A stretch of DNA of 64,000 nucleotides from Ancylobacter aquaticus (GTDB lineage Bacteria; Pseudomonadota; Alphaproteobacteria; Rhizobiales; Xanthobacteraceae), in contig NZ_SMFY01000001.1 in NCBI RefSeq assembly GCF_004339465.1, positions 930,001 through 994,000 of the forward strand. Reading direction: 5' to 3'. Below are positions 56,311 through 64,000 of the stretch, piece after piece. How positions within the stretch are numbered: the first letter of the stretch is position 1; each line of letters starts with the position of its first letter. The translations under genes and the position numbers were made by a program. The notes under the pieces are model-generated. The model saw nothing but the letters and a program-made list of their open reading frames with translations, did no database searches and was not told the origin of the DNA.

Positions 56311-57462
56311 TCAGTCCACCGACCAGCTCGTGCTGGTGCTGCGGGCCATCGAACTGATCATCAGCGCCATGCGCAGGAACTTGGTGAACTCCACCCCGGG
56401 GGCGTTGGCAACATAGACGATGTCGCCGGCACGGATCGGGAAGGCGCGGGCGATGAAGTAGCCGGAGGGGTCCTTCAGGTTGAGACGGTAGATGACCGGC
56501 ACGACGCTGTTGCCTGACAGGAAGGGCGATTGCGGATTAATCGCCCGTACCACGTCCGCCTGTTCGTAGCGGAAGATGAACACGCCGCTGGGGTCGGCCT
56601 GGGTGTCGATCAGGCCGCCGGAGGAGCCCACCGCTTCGGCGACGGTGAAGTCCTCGCGGTCGATCGCCACCTCGCCCGCTCCCTTGACCGCGCCGAGCGC
56701 GGTGAAGCTCTGCGGGCGCCGGAACACGTAGACCGTGTCGCCCGGCTGCATGAAGATATTCTCGTCCGGCCGGGCGAGCACGGCGGTCAGCTGCATCGTC
56801 GCGCTGCGCTTGCCACGGGTCACGCGTACGAAGGTTTCGTGCGGCGGCGCCTTGATGCCGCCGGCCTGGGCGATAACCTCCAGCAACCTGTCGCCCTTCA
56901 CGTTGAGATTGACGCGGCCGGCACCCGTGAGGTCGCCGACCACCACCACGGAGGCGGAGGTCTGTTGCGGCAAGGTGATTAGCACCTGCGGGTCGATCGA
57001 CTTGCCGGTCAGCCCTTGCTCGATCGTTTTGGCGATCTCGCTCGGCCGCTTGCCGATGACCGACACTTCGCCGACATAGGGAACCTTGATATGGCCGTCG
57101 CGATCCACCGTCTGCTGCGGCAGCATCTCGCTGCCCGAGCCGGCCTCGGCGGAGCCGCCCCCGAAGAGACCGCCGGAACTCGCCTCCCAGATCGAGACCT
57201 GGACGACATCGCCGACATTGACGCGGGTTTCGGGAGCGGGCCTGCGGGCGCCGAAGCTGGTGGCGAGGCTCGCCGAACGCCACAGGTGCATGGCCTGGAC
57301 CACATGCGAGTCCACATCGACGATCTCGTAATCGACAGGTTCGCGCGGCTGCATGACCTCTTGGGTCACGGGCCCCGAGCCGGGAAAAAACACGCAACCG
57401 CCGAGCGAAAGGCCCAGCGCGACAAGCCCGGCAAGGCGGGCCTTCGGACCACGGATAATCAA
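56311..57462 (-). CDS. kpsD: Capsule/polysaccharide export outer-membrane lipoprotein (KpsD/BexD-type)
   Basis: 383 residues with a TTG start (57462); AAGGAT is upstream and no ATG fits. Lipobox LGGC with Cys23 makes it an outer membrane lipoprotein. Poly-export domain (about 75-160, VNVGDVVQVSIWE and DGHIKVPYVGEVSVIGKRPSEIA), then SLBB repeats with VVVGDLTGAGRVNLN and AVGSSGGLIDTQADPSGVFIFRYE. Forms the OM channel of ABC-type capsule exporters with KpsE and KpsMT, encoded just upstream. Confidence 0.9.
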   Translation of the reverse strand: MIIRGPKARLAGLVALGLSLGGCVFFPGSGPVTQEVMQPREPVDYEIVDVDSHVVQAMHLWRSASLATSFGARRPAPETRVNVGDVVQVSIWEASSGGLFGGGSAEAGSGSEMLPQQTVDRDGHIKVPYVGEVSVIGKRPSEIAKTIEQGLTGKSIDPQVLITLPQQTSASVVVVGDLTGAGRVNLNVKGDRLLEVIAQAGGIKAPPHETFVRVTRGKRSATMQLTAVLARPDENIFMQPGDTVYVFRRPQSFTALGAVKGAGEVAIDREDFTVAEAVGSSGGLIDTQADPSGVFIFRYEQADVVRAINPQSPFLSGNSVVPVIYRLNLKDPSGYFIARAFPIRAGDIVYVANAPGVEFTKFLRMALMISSMARSTSTSWSVD

Positions 57463-57771
57463 GCCACCCGATCCTTTTTACTTTTGCAGCGTCTATCTAA
57501 GACGGTCAAAGATGACCAATTCCATATCGCACTGCAAAACAAGGTGTAAAACCCGCTTCCTGTGGTCGAGGAAGCACAGTAATATAAAATCAATATTGAA
57601 CTATATTCAGAACAGAACAGCCAATAGCCAGACGTCACTTTTCAGGGCGACGGGCCAAGGCAACAGGTGAGGGGCGACGCCGGCGTCGGCCGCAGATCGG
57701 GCCTGTGCCGGCGCCATTGATCCCGTGCTTCCCCCCGGCACCGGCCGCTGGGCCGGCCGGGGGGCTGGCAC
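57463..57771. promoter_or_regulatory. AT-rich gap upstream of kpsD
   Basis: 309 bases, strikingly AT-rich from 57475 to 57640 in a high-GC genome; likely the kpsD promoter region. It contains TCAATATTGA, a perfect palindrome at 57590-57599. No gene is seen. I found no clear -35/-10 pair. Confidence 0.4.
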
Positions 57772-57969
57772 CTATTCGGCGGGGGCGGGGGCCGCGTTGG
57801 CCTGCCGGGCGAAATAGTTGCGCTCGGCCTTCAGCGCCCGGCGGGCCGCCTGGATGCACTCCTTGCGCTTCTGGACGCTGAGTTCTCTCCATGCGGCCTG
57901 GTCGAATTCGACCAGACGGCGGGCCACGAAACGCTCAAGCTGGCGGCTGATTTCAGGAAGATCGTTCAT
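57772..57969 (-). CDS. Small helical protein in the capsule locus
   Basis: 65 residues, with AAGGAG six bases before the ATG at 57969. Predicted almost entirely helical and charged: LERFVARRLVEFDQAAWRELS then QAARRALKAERNYFARQANAAP. No signal, no domain I recognise. Lies between kpsT and kpsD on the same strand, so likely part of the operon. Confidence 0.65.
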   Translation of the reverse strand: MNDLPEISRQLERFVARRLVEFDQAAWRELSVQKRKECIQAARRALKAERNYFARQANAAPAPAE

Positions 57970-58024
57970 GTCGGCTCCTTCAGGTTAGGTCGGACCGCCC
58001 GACCGAAAGTGATGGAAGGCAACT

Positions 58025-58765
58025 TCAGGCCGATGGCCCGAAGGGTTCGTCGGCGAGACGCTCCTCGTCCTCTTCCTCCGACCCGTCGTCCGTTTCGGAC
58101 GCCGGGCCGTCGTCGATGGTGCGGAAGAGGCGGATCGCGTCGCCGATCCGGTCGAACATGTGCAGCCGGCCCTCATGGAGCACGGCGCCCATGTCCGCGA
58201 ATCGTCGCAGCATCTGGGGGGATCGGGTGGTGAAGATCAGCGTGGCGTGCGCCCGGCGCGCCTGTACCAGGTCGGCGCAACGCGCGCGGAAGGCGCCACT
58301 GCCGCCGAACAGCGCTTCGTCGGCGAGAAAGATGTCGAACGGCAGCGCGTAGGACGCCGCGAATAGAAAGCGGGAGCGGCGCTCGCGCGTGTAGCTCGAC
58401 AGCGGCTGGTCGAGTTCCTCCTCCATCTGCGTGAAGCGGCCCACGAAGCGCGCCGCCGCGTCGCCGTCGAAGCCGTTGACGCGGGCCACGAAGTGCAGGT
58501 TCTCGCGGCCGGTCAGTGCGGCGTGGTAGGCCTGCGTGTTGGCGACAGGCGGCGAGACCGAGCCGCGGCGGCGGATCGTGCCGCGATCGGGCAGTGTCGC
58601 TCCGCCGATCAGCCGGATGAGCGTCGACTTGCCGGCGCCGCGCGCACCGAGAATGCCGATCGAGGTCGCGCGCGGGAAGGTGGCGTCGAGGCGCTCGAAC
58701 ACGCGGCGGGCGCCGTGCGCTGCGTGGAATGTCTTGGCGATGCCCGCCATTTCGACCGCCATCAT
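58025..58765 (-). CDS. kpsT: Capsule ABC exporter ATP-binding subunit (KpsT-type), divergent
   Basis: 246 residues. Walker A GARGAGKST at residues 40-48; Walker B FLADE at 146-150. The ABC signature, normally SSGMRAR in KpsT, reads SSYTRERR (123-130), without the glycine. The switch histidine (usual VSH) is replaced by TTR at 179-181. The C-terminus has a strongly acidic tail (about 217-240). It overlaps kpsM by four bases. Either a functional variant with altered cycle, or a decaying ATPase. Confidence 0.85.
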   Translation of the reverse strand: MMAVEMAGIAKTFHAAHGARRVFERLDATFPRATSIGILGARGAGKSTLIRLIGGATLPDRGTIRRRGSVSPPVANTQAYHAALTGRENLHFVARVNGFDGDAAARFVGRFTQMEEELDQPLSSYTRERRSRFLFAASYALPFDIFLADEALFGGSGAFRARCADLVQARRAHATLIFTTRSPQMLRRFADMGAVLHEGRLHMFDRIGDAIRLFRTIDDGPASETDDGSEEEDEERLADEPFGPSA

Positions 58766-59586
58766 ACCAGCCTCGCGCGGAAGACACGTTCGAGCGCCAG
58801 GCCGATGAGGAGAGCGACGACGCCGAAGCCGATGAGGTACGTCTTGTCGAGGGTGAGCGTGGGATAGGTGAGATAAAAGCCGGAGCGGAACCATTCCAGC
58901 CCGTGCAGCAGCGGGTTCCAGCTCAGCCAGTAGCGGATTTGCGGCGGCATGAAATCCGGCACGAAGAACACGCCGGACATGAAGATGAGCGAGCGCGAGA
59001 GCACGCCGTAGATCACCGCCCAAAGCCGGAAGAAGGCGCCGATCACCCCGTTGATGAGGCCGACGCCGATGGCCAGCAGCGCGGTGGCGGCAAAGCCCTC
59101 TATCGCCAGCATGGGCCGGATCGGGATGGCCTCGGGAATGCCCATGGCATAGATGACGGTGAACAGCAGCACCGCTACCACCAGTAGCGTCGCGGTCTCC
59201 AGCAGGGCGCGCGCCAGCATGATGTCGAGCGGCTGGATGGGCGCCAGCGCCCGCACCAGCCCGCTGGCGCGGATCGCGCTGGTGGTGCGCCCGGACACAT
59301 GGGTGAACAGGAAGAACGGCATAATGCCGGTGCCGAGGAACAACAGCAGGCTGGTGCCGAAATCCGGCCGGCGGCCGATGATGCTGAAGATGCCCATCAT
59401 CATGGCGAGCTGGAGGATCGGCTCCAGCAGCGCCAGCAGATAGCTCAGGCGCGAATGCACCGAGCGCAGCCGCATCTCGCGCAGCATCAGCGCGATAACC
59501 ACGCGTCCCTGCGTGTGCAGGCCGTGCAGGATCGCGTTGAGGCCGACCCTGTCTTCCGGCGTGTCGGCCGGGGGTATGAAGGTCAT
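58762..59586 (-). CDS. kpsM: Capsule ABC exporter permease (KpsM-type)
   Basis: 274 residues from the ATG at 59586. ABC-2 type permease with six transmembrane segments; MRLRSVHSRLSYLLALLEPILQLAMMMGIF is the cytoplasmic coupling and first membrane region, and the C-terminal pair ends MSGVFFVPDFMPPQIRYWLSWNPLLHGLEWFRSGFY, conserved in KpsM/CtrC. Twelve bases downstream of kpsE. Confidence 0.93.
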   Translation of the reverse strand: MTFIPPADTPEDRVGLNAILHGLHTQGRVVIALMLREMRLRSVHSRLSYLLALLEPILQLAMMMGIFSIIGRRPDFGTSLLLFLGTGIMPFFLFTHVSGRTTSAIRASGLVRALAPIQPLDIMLARALLETATLLVVAVLLFTVIYAMGIPEAIPIRPMLAIEGFAATALLAIGVGLINGVIGAFFRLWAVIYGVLSRSLIFMSGVFFVPDFMPPQIRYWLSWNPLLHGLEWFRSGFYLTYPTLTLDKTYLIGFGVVALLIGLALERVFRARLV

Positions 59587-59597
59587 CGCCGCTCCCC

Positions 59598-61007
59598 TCA
59601 GGCCACATGGTCGCGGATGGAGAAGAACACCATGACGCTGATGAACCACAGCGCGCCGGCGGCAAGGAAGACGATCAGGATGGAGACGCTGCGGCGCGGG
59701 TATTCGCTCGCCTGCGCCTGCGCGGGCTGTACATAGGTGGCGACATAGGTCTGCTGGGCGGCGGCCTCCGAACGCGCGAGTTCAAGCGCCGAGAGGGTCG
59801 TCTCGTAATATTTCTCGGCGAACTGCCGGCTGAGATCGACATCCTCATAATTCGACAGCACGTCGGAGAGCACCGGCAGCGTGCCGGGTGCAACGCCGCC
59901 GGCTGCGCTCGCGCTGCCGCCGCCCTTGCCGATTTCACGCTCGATGGTGGTGATTTGCTTGCTCGTCGCGGCGATGCGGCTTTCCAGCACTTTCACGGTC
60001 GGGGCGTTGGAATCCATATAGGTGCGCAGCGAGGCGAGCTGGGATTGCAGCCCCGCCAGTTCCCCGCGCAGCTTCATCGCGAGGTCGAGCGTGCCGCCGG
60101 CGGTGCGGGCGGCGTCTGGTGTCTGCTCCAGGTCGCGGAACTGGCGCAAGGCGAGGCGCGCGCCGCGCAGCCGGTCCTCGGCGCGGGAGACGTCGGCCTC
60201 GGCGAAGGTCACGGCATCGCGCCGGGCGCGGGCCGAGATGTCGTTGATCAGCGTTTCGCTCTGGGTGACGAGCCGGGCAGCAATCTGGTGGGCGTCTTCG
60301 GGCGTGAACGCACGCACGCGCACCAAGGCAAGGCCCGTCGCCAGATCGAAGGAGGCGTCTATCATCGACTGCCAGTAGGAGACGAGGCTTTCCATCGTTG
60401 CCTCGCCCCCCAGCCGGGAGAGGGGGTCGACGCCAGCGCGCGCATACATGGCGCGCAGGTCCATCGTCTTCATCAGGTCTTCCACCGCCTGGCGGCTGGA
60501 GAGGTAGTCGACGACGAGGAAATTGTCGGTAAAGCCGCCGGAGCGGGCCGCTGCGCCGAGGGCGGTGCTCGCCGCGCTGGCGCCGGCCGGGGCGAAATCC
60601 TGGCTGCGCACGGCGAAGCGGAACTCCGACATGTACTGGTTGGAGACGACGAAGCCGTAGTAGAGCGCCGCGACAAGGGTCGGCACGGCGACCATCAGCA
60701 GGAACGACGCCCACAGCCCGACCGACCGGCGCTTGCGCGCCTTGCGCGGCAGACTCGACGCGAGGTCGTCCGCGTGGCTCTCCGGCAGGGCGAAATCATC
60801 GCGCTTGGCGGCTGGCCGCATTGGCTTGGCGCGCTTGGCCGGGGCAAAGGCTTCGTCCGCCTCCGGCAGACCGCGCGCCACCGGCCGCAAGGGCTCTTTC
60901 CGCACGGGCGGAGCGACCTTAGGGGCAACCTTGAAGGTGTCCGACGGATTAAGGGGTGTATCCGTCCCGGTAGGGCTCTTTCCGAAGAGCGTGTGCAGCT
61001 TGTTCAT
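59598..61007 (-). CDS. kpsE: Capsule polysaccharide export inner-membrane protein (KpsE/BexC-type)
   Basis: 469 residues. An unusually long proline-, arginine- and lysine-rich cytoplasmic N-terminus (about 1-92), then transmembrane segment (about 95-117), a long periplasmic coiled-coil (DVSRAEDRLRGARLALRQFRDLEQ), and a second membrane segment (about 443-463), the PCP/Wzz-like layout that couples KpsMT to the outer-membrane channel. Starts the operon kpsE-kpsM-kpsT-(small)-kpsD. Divergent from the LtaS-like gene. Confidence 0.92.
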   Translation of the reverse strand: MNKLHTLFGKSPTGTDTPLNPSDTFKVAPKVAPPVRKEPLRPVARGLPEADEAFAPAKRAKPMRPAAKRDDFALPESHADDLASSLPRKARKRRSVGLWASFLLMVAVPTLVAALYYGFVVSNQYMSEFRFAVRSQDFAPAGASAASTALGAAARSGGFTDNFLVVDYLSSRQAVEDLMKTMDLRAMYARAGVDPLSRLGGEATMESLVSYWQSMIDASFDLATGLALVRVRAFTPEDAHQIAARLVTQSETLINDISARARRDAVTFAEADVSRAEDRLRGARLALRQFRDLEQTPDAARTAGGTLDLAMKLRGELAGLQSQLASLRTYMDSNAPTVKVLESRIAATSKQITTIEREIGKGGGSASAAGGVAPGTLPVLSDVLSNYEDVDLSRQFAEKYYETTLSALELARSEAAAQQTYVATYVQPAQAQASEYPRRSVSILIVFLAAGALWFISVMVFFSIRDHVA

Positions 61008-61099
61008 GCGCGGTCGCCCCCATATTTCGTCGATATACCGTTAGTTTCTTCATTTGACTCTTCAAAAATACTATAAATAATAGCGGTATACTGAGAAAT

Positions 61100-61125
61100 A
61101 ATTCCAAAATATTCTAATTGGAATT
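61100..61125. promoter_or_regulatory. 26-bp inverted repeat between kpsE and the LtaS-like gene
   Basis: AATTCCAA (61100-61107), 10 bases, TTGGAATT (61118-61125): a perfect 8-bp inverted repeat centred in the AT-rich 197-base divergent gap. Good candidate for a regulator's operator controlling both sides. A second, shorter hairpin TTCGGC/GCCGAA is at 61140-61160. Confidence 0.5.
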
Positions 61126-61204
61126 GATGAAAATACAGATTCGGCTTTAGTTTCGCCGAAATATCTGACGTTGTGACCATAATCAGCGAAACGAAAAGAC
61201 CACA

Positions 61205-62767
61205 ATGCTTGACGCGATACTCATGTTTGCGGCCGTGACGGTCACGCTGGTCGGCGCCGGAGGGCTGGACCGTCTGGCCGTGCCGCCCCGTGATCGCGCG
61301 CCGCGCCGGCCCTGGCAGGCCCACGCACTCGGCGCGCTCATCGCGGGCTGGCTCTGGCTGCTCTGGCTTGGCCTGTCGGCGCGCCCGCTCTTCGCCACTG
61401 TCGCGGCGCTGGTGACGCTGGGTGTGTTCGCAGGGATTTCCCGCGCCAAATACGCCTATTTGCACGAACCGCTCGTGTTCAGCGACCTCGGCTTCATTCC
61501 GACGCTGGTCCGCCACCCGGCGCTGTTCTATCTCGGACGCACGGAAGCCGCCGGCCTCGGCTTTGTGATGCTGCTGCTGGTTGGGGTGATCGCGGCCTGG
61601 ACTTGGCTGGAACCGCGTGCGCTGGGTGAGGCCGCCCAGTTCGGCGTGCTCGCGGCGGCTGGCCTCGCCGCCCTCGTCGTGCCGCTGCTGGCCGGCCGCA
61701 TAGCCGGGGCGCTGCCCGGCCTCTCGCGGCACCTGCTCGACCTGCCGGCAAGACGCTTCGTCGGCCTTCAGGGCCTTTCCGTCTCGTTGCTGGCTGGCTT
61801 CGCCCTGTGGCGGAAGGACGGGCAGCGGGAAGAGACGCGCCCTGCGCCGGCCGTGCAGGCCAGCGGCTATGACGCCGTCATATTCCTGCAGTCGGAATCC
61901 TTCACTGATCTGCGCCGAAGCGGCGTGGCGCTGGACCTGCCGCATTACGATCGCCTGCGCGCGCGGGCGATGGCTCATGGCCGGCTCGAAGTGTCCTGCT
62001 ATGGCGCCTACACGCACCGCTCCGAGGCGGAGATGCTGACCGGGGTGGCGTTTGCCGACCAGCGCATGGATCGGTTCGACCCCTATCTGCGCCCCGAGCG
62101 GCTGGCGCCGGCCTCGCTCGCGTGCGGGCTCGGTGCCCTCGGCTGGCGCACGTGCTTCCTGCACCCGCACGATGCGCGCTTCTTTCGCCGCGACAGGGCC
62201 ATTCCCCGCCTCGGCTTCGCGCACTTTGTCGACGAGACCGCCTTCGTGCCGGGCGACCGCTTCGGTCCCTATGTCGGCGACGCGGCGGTGGGCCGTCGCA
62301 TCGTGCAGGAAATCGAGGCCGCCGGCGCGGCGGGCAAGGCGCTGTTCCTGATGGCCATCACCATGGAGGCGCACGATCCCTATGGGCCGGGCCGGCTGCC
62401 CGGTCTCGACGACCCGGTCGCGCAATACGCCCGCCATGTCGCCAATGCCGACGCCATGCTGGGCGCCGTCGTCGCGGCGCTCGACGCGCGCACCAATCGC
62501 TCGCTGCTGGTGTTCTATGGCGATCATGCGCCGATCCTTCCCGGGCATGAGGGGTTGGCGGAGGACCAGGCCACGGATTACCTCGTGCTCGATTGCGGAC
62601 GGGCGGCGACGAACGCCAGCGAGCGCCCGGCCTCTGAACGCTCGCCAGCGGCGATCAACGCCTTGCTGCGCTCGAAGCTCGCGGAGGGGCGCCAGGGAGA
62701 CGAAGGGGCGGGTATGGCCGGGGAATCCGCCACGACGTCGATGATCCGGTCGACGATGGAAAAGTGA
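61205..62767 (+). CDS. LtaS-like membrane phosphotransferase/sulfatase-superfamily enzyme
   Basis: 520 residues. Four to five transmembrane segments (about residues 4-20, 45-60, 63-80, 115-135, 150-170), then an alkaline-phosphatase-superfamily domain outside the membrane: metal ligand Glu231 in FLQSESFTD, nucleophile Thr270 in YGAYTHRSEAEMLTG, His390 in MEAHDPYG, and metal site FYGDHAP (437-443). This matches lipoteichoic acid synthase and phosphoethanolamine transferases. The last 63 residues are read from the antisense of the next gene. It may decorate the capsule or lipid with glycerol-phosphate or phosphoethanolamine; inference. Confidence 0.82.
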   Translation: MLDAILMFAAVTVTLVGAGGLDRLAVPPRDRAPRRPWQAHALGALIAGWLWLLWLGLSARPLFATVAALVTLGVFAGISRAKYAYLHEPLVFSDLGFIPTLVRHPALFYLGRTEAAGLGFVMLLLVGVIAAWTWLEPRALGEAAQFGVLAAAGLAALVVPLLAGRIAGALPGLSRHLLDLPARRFVGLQGLSVSLLAGFALWRKDGQREETRPAPAVQASGYDAVIFLQSESFTDLRRSGVALDLPHYDRLRARAMAHGRLEVSCYGAYTHRSEAEMLTGVAFADQRMDRFDPYLRPERLAPASLACGLGALGWRTCFLHPHDARFFRRDRAIPRLGFAHFVDETAFVPGDRFGPYVGDAAVGRRIVQEIEAAGAAGKALFLMAITMEAHDPYGPGRLPGLDDPVAQYARHVANADAMLGAVVAALDARTNRSLLVFYGDHAPILPGHEGLAEDQATDYLVLDCGRAATNASERPASERSPAAINALLRSKLAEGRQGDEGAGMAGESATTSMIRSTMEK

Positions 62768-64000
62768 TCCGCCCAGCGCGGCATGCGGATCTGCGCCAGC
62801 TGGCGCAGCTGGGCGGCGCGCGCCTGCGAGTCGGGGTGCGCATAGTCCTCGATGGCCCGGGCCCAGCCCAGCCCGTCGATCGGGTCGAGATAGCAGGGTG
62901 CCGCACCGGCAATGTCGCGAAATGCCTGCAGATCGGAGCAGATCACCGGCACGCGCAGCGCCATCGCCTCGAACAGCGGAAGGCCATATCCCTCGGCGAA
63001 GGACGGAAACAGCACGCCGCGCGACTGCTTCATCAGGCGCCGCAACTGGCCGTCGGGCAGCCGGTTGCACTCCAGCACATGGTCGCTGAGGTTGCGGCAG
63101 CGCTCGATGATGTCGATGACGTTCTCATTCTCCCAGCCGCGCCGCCCGACGATGATCAGCTTCGGCGCCCGCGCGCCGAGCTTTTCCACCAGCACCCGCC
63201 AGGCATGCAGAAGCACGAGATGGTTCTTGCGCGGCTCGATGGTGCCGACGGTGAGGAAGAAGGGGTGGATCTCCGGCATGGCGGGCTCCTCCTCATCGAA
63301 CTCGTCCTCGATGCCGAGCGGGCTTACCACGCTGGGGGGCATGACCAGATCGCTGCGCCCGGCGAAGGCGGTGAGCTGGCTCCGCGTGTGCTGGGAGTTG
63401 CAGATGACCGCTTCAGCGGAATTCAGCACGGTGCGCATGCGCGTCTCGTGCTTTTCCGCATCGCCCGGCCGGACATATTCCGGGTGGGTGAGGGGAATGA
63501 GGTCGTGCACCAGGTACATCGGCTTGAGCCCATGGCCGCGTACCATCGAGCGCACGCCGGCGATGGAATTGAGCCCCTCATGCGACACGTTGAGATAGAC
63601 CGCGCCATGCGAATTGCGCCGCCGCAGCAGGCGTGGCAGCAGATTGACCGGCGAGAACAGGCGCTGGAGCGGCGGCAGCGCGTCCGGCAAGGCCGAGCGC
63701 GGCGGGGCCGGCGGCTCAAGTTCGCTCAGCGTCCCCGGGGCGAGGCGAAGGAAGCCTTCCACATTGCCCAGCTCCCGCCGGGTGATCCGCCCCTCGGACT
63801 GCTTCCAGCGCCGGGCCAACGCCTCGATGAAGCCGGCGACGGTTTCGGCGTCGAGATACCAGGTCGAGGCGCGCACCCGGCCGACGAAGGCGGCCTGGTC
63901 CTTGTACTGACGGCTTCCAAGCAGATGGCGGGCATAGGCCAGTTCGACGCGATCAATGCCCGTGGGCGTCGCCTGCGAGGAGCGCCGCAGCAGCCGGGTG
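62578..64000 (-). CDS. GT4-type glycosyltransferase (5' end outside window)
   Basis: About 474 residues in the window; open past 64000 with RLLRRSSQATPTGIDRVELAYARHLL typical of the N-terminus, so start lies beyond. Two Rossmann domains of GT-B fold: DLIPLTHPEYVRPGDAEKH and HTRSQLTAFAG in the first, TVGTIEPRKNHLVLLHAW and the donor-binding LFPSFAEGYGLPLFEAMALRVPVICSD in the second. Likely adds sugars in capsule or LPS synthesis. Its 3' end overlaps the convergent LtaS-like gene by 190 bases. Confidence 0.88.
   Translation of the reverse strand, partial: TRLLRRSSQATPTGIDRVELAYARHLLGSRQYKDQAAFVGRVRASTWYLDAETVAGFIEALARRWKQSEGRITRRELGNVEGFLRLAPGTLSELEPPAPPRSALPDALPPLQRLFSPVNLLPRLLRRRNSHGAVYLNVSHEGLNSIAGVRSMVRGHGLKPMYLVHDLIPLTHPEYVRPGDAEKHETRMRTVLNSAEAVICNSQHTRSQLTAFAGRSDLVMPPSVVSPLGIEDEFDEEEPAMPEIHPFFLTVGTIEPRKNHLVLLHAWRVLVEKLGARAPKLIIVGRRGWENENVIDIIERCRNLSDHVLECNRLPDGQLRRLMKQSRGVLFPSFAEGYGLPLFEAMALRVPVICSDLQAFRDIAGAAPCYLDPIDGLGWARAIEDYAHPDSQARAAQLRQLAQIRMPRWADHFSIVDRIIDVVADSPAIPAPSSPWRPSASFERSKALIAAGERSEAGRSLAFVAARPQSSTR

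Overview
The window looks like chromosome of a high-GC alphaproteobacterium, most likely Hyphomicrobiales (for example a Xanthobacteraceae-type genome such as Ancylobacter, Starkeya or Xanthobacter). Pointers are the gene sets ubiA, ybdK-like ligase, lptC-lptA-lptB-rpoN-hpf-ptsN and rpmH-rnpA-yidC-engB, the GEAS motif in place of GDG in IlvB, a DUF1127 protein, and a PuuA/PuuB/PotGHI polyamine locus. The genus is inference. Most of the window is core metabolism and housekeeping, densely packed on both strands with many 1-4 base overlaps.

Layout. 1-563: start of uppP (minus). 885-7159: a secreted SH3/collagen-like repeat protein, then rpmI-rplT-pheS-(unknown protein)-pheT. 7245-12399: a Tat-exported flavin amine oxidase, an EI24/CysZ-like membrane protein, nth, a DUF2244 protein, an AraC-type HTH/O6-alkylguanine methyltransferase fusion, and a PACE-type efflux protein. 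12534-13993: gpmA and dapB. 14094-20295: branched-chain amino acid genes. ilvB-ilvN is preceded by a short leader peptide and an attenuator terminator, and ilvC lies 2.5 kb away behind a DUF924 gene, an EamA transporter and a TetR regulator. 20418-20949: a BrnT toxin with an atypical antitoxin. 20969-29910: dedA, a PuuB-like oxidase, mutL, a membrane-anchored phosphatase, potI-potH-potG, and divergently a PuuA-like glutamine synthetase. 30063-36519: an LLM flavin oxidoreductase, a DUF1127 protein with a textbook terminator, a LysR regulator, glutamate-cysteine ligase, a YbdK-like ligase, and rsmE.

36634-45454: a secreted PAPGF-repeat protein, ubiA, an RNase D-like exonuclease, lptC, lptA, lptB (with a 99-residue N-terminal extension), rpoN, hpf, ptsN and a small HTH protein. 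A -24/-12-like element sits in front of hpf. 45608-49920: an alcohol dehydrogenase, then engB, yidC, rnpA and rpmH driven from a good sigma-70 type promoter at 50055-50083. 50403-53367: an orphan histidine kinase and a GH2-like exported protein. 53749-53825: tRNA-Arg(ACG), followed by a frameshifted tyrosine-recombinase pseudogene, the scar of an integrative element.

55115-64000: an exported protein of unknown function, then an ABC-type capsule export locus: kpsD-like lipoprotein, a small unknown protein, kpsT, kpsM, kpsE. Divergent from kpsE is an LtaS-like alkaline-phosphatase-superfamily membrane enzyme, whose 3' end overlaps a convergent glycosyltransferase by 190 bases. The KpsT here has a degenerate ABC signature and no switch histidine. 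A 26-base inverted repeat lies in the AT-rich gap between kpsE and the LtaS-like gene.

Scattered through intergenic gaps is a family of GC-rich palindromes (about CCCCGGGC-N3-GCCCGGGG) at 2978, 7181, 16148 and 29964. No complete prophage, insertion sequence or CRISPR array was seen. I found no single convincing wholly new system; the strongest candidates for a second look are the capsule locus, the ilvB attenuator and the repeat-rich SH3 protein.
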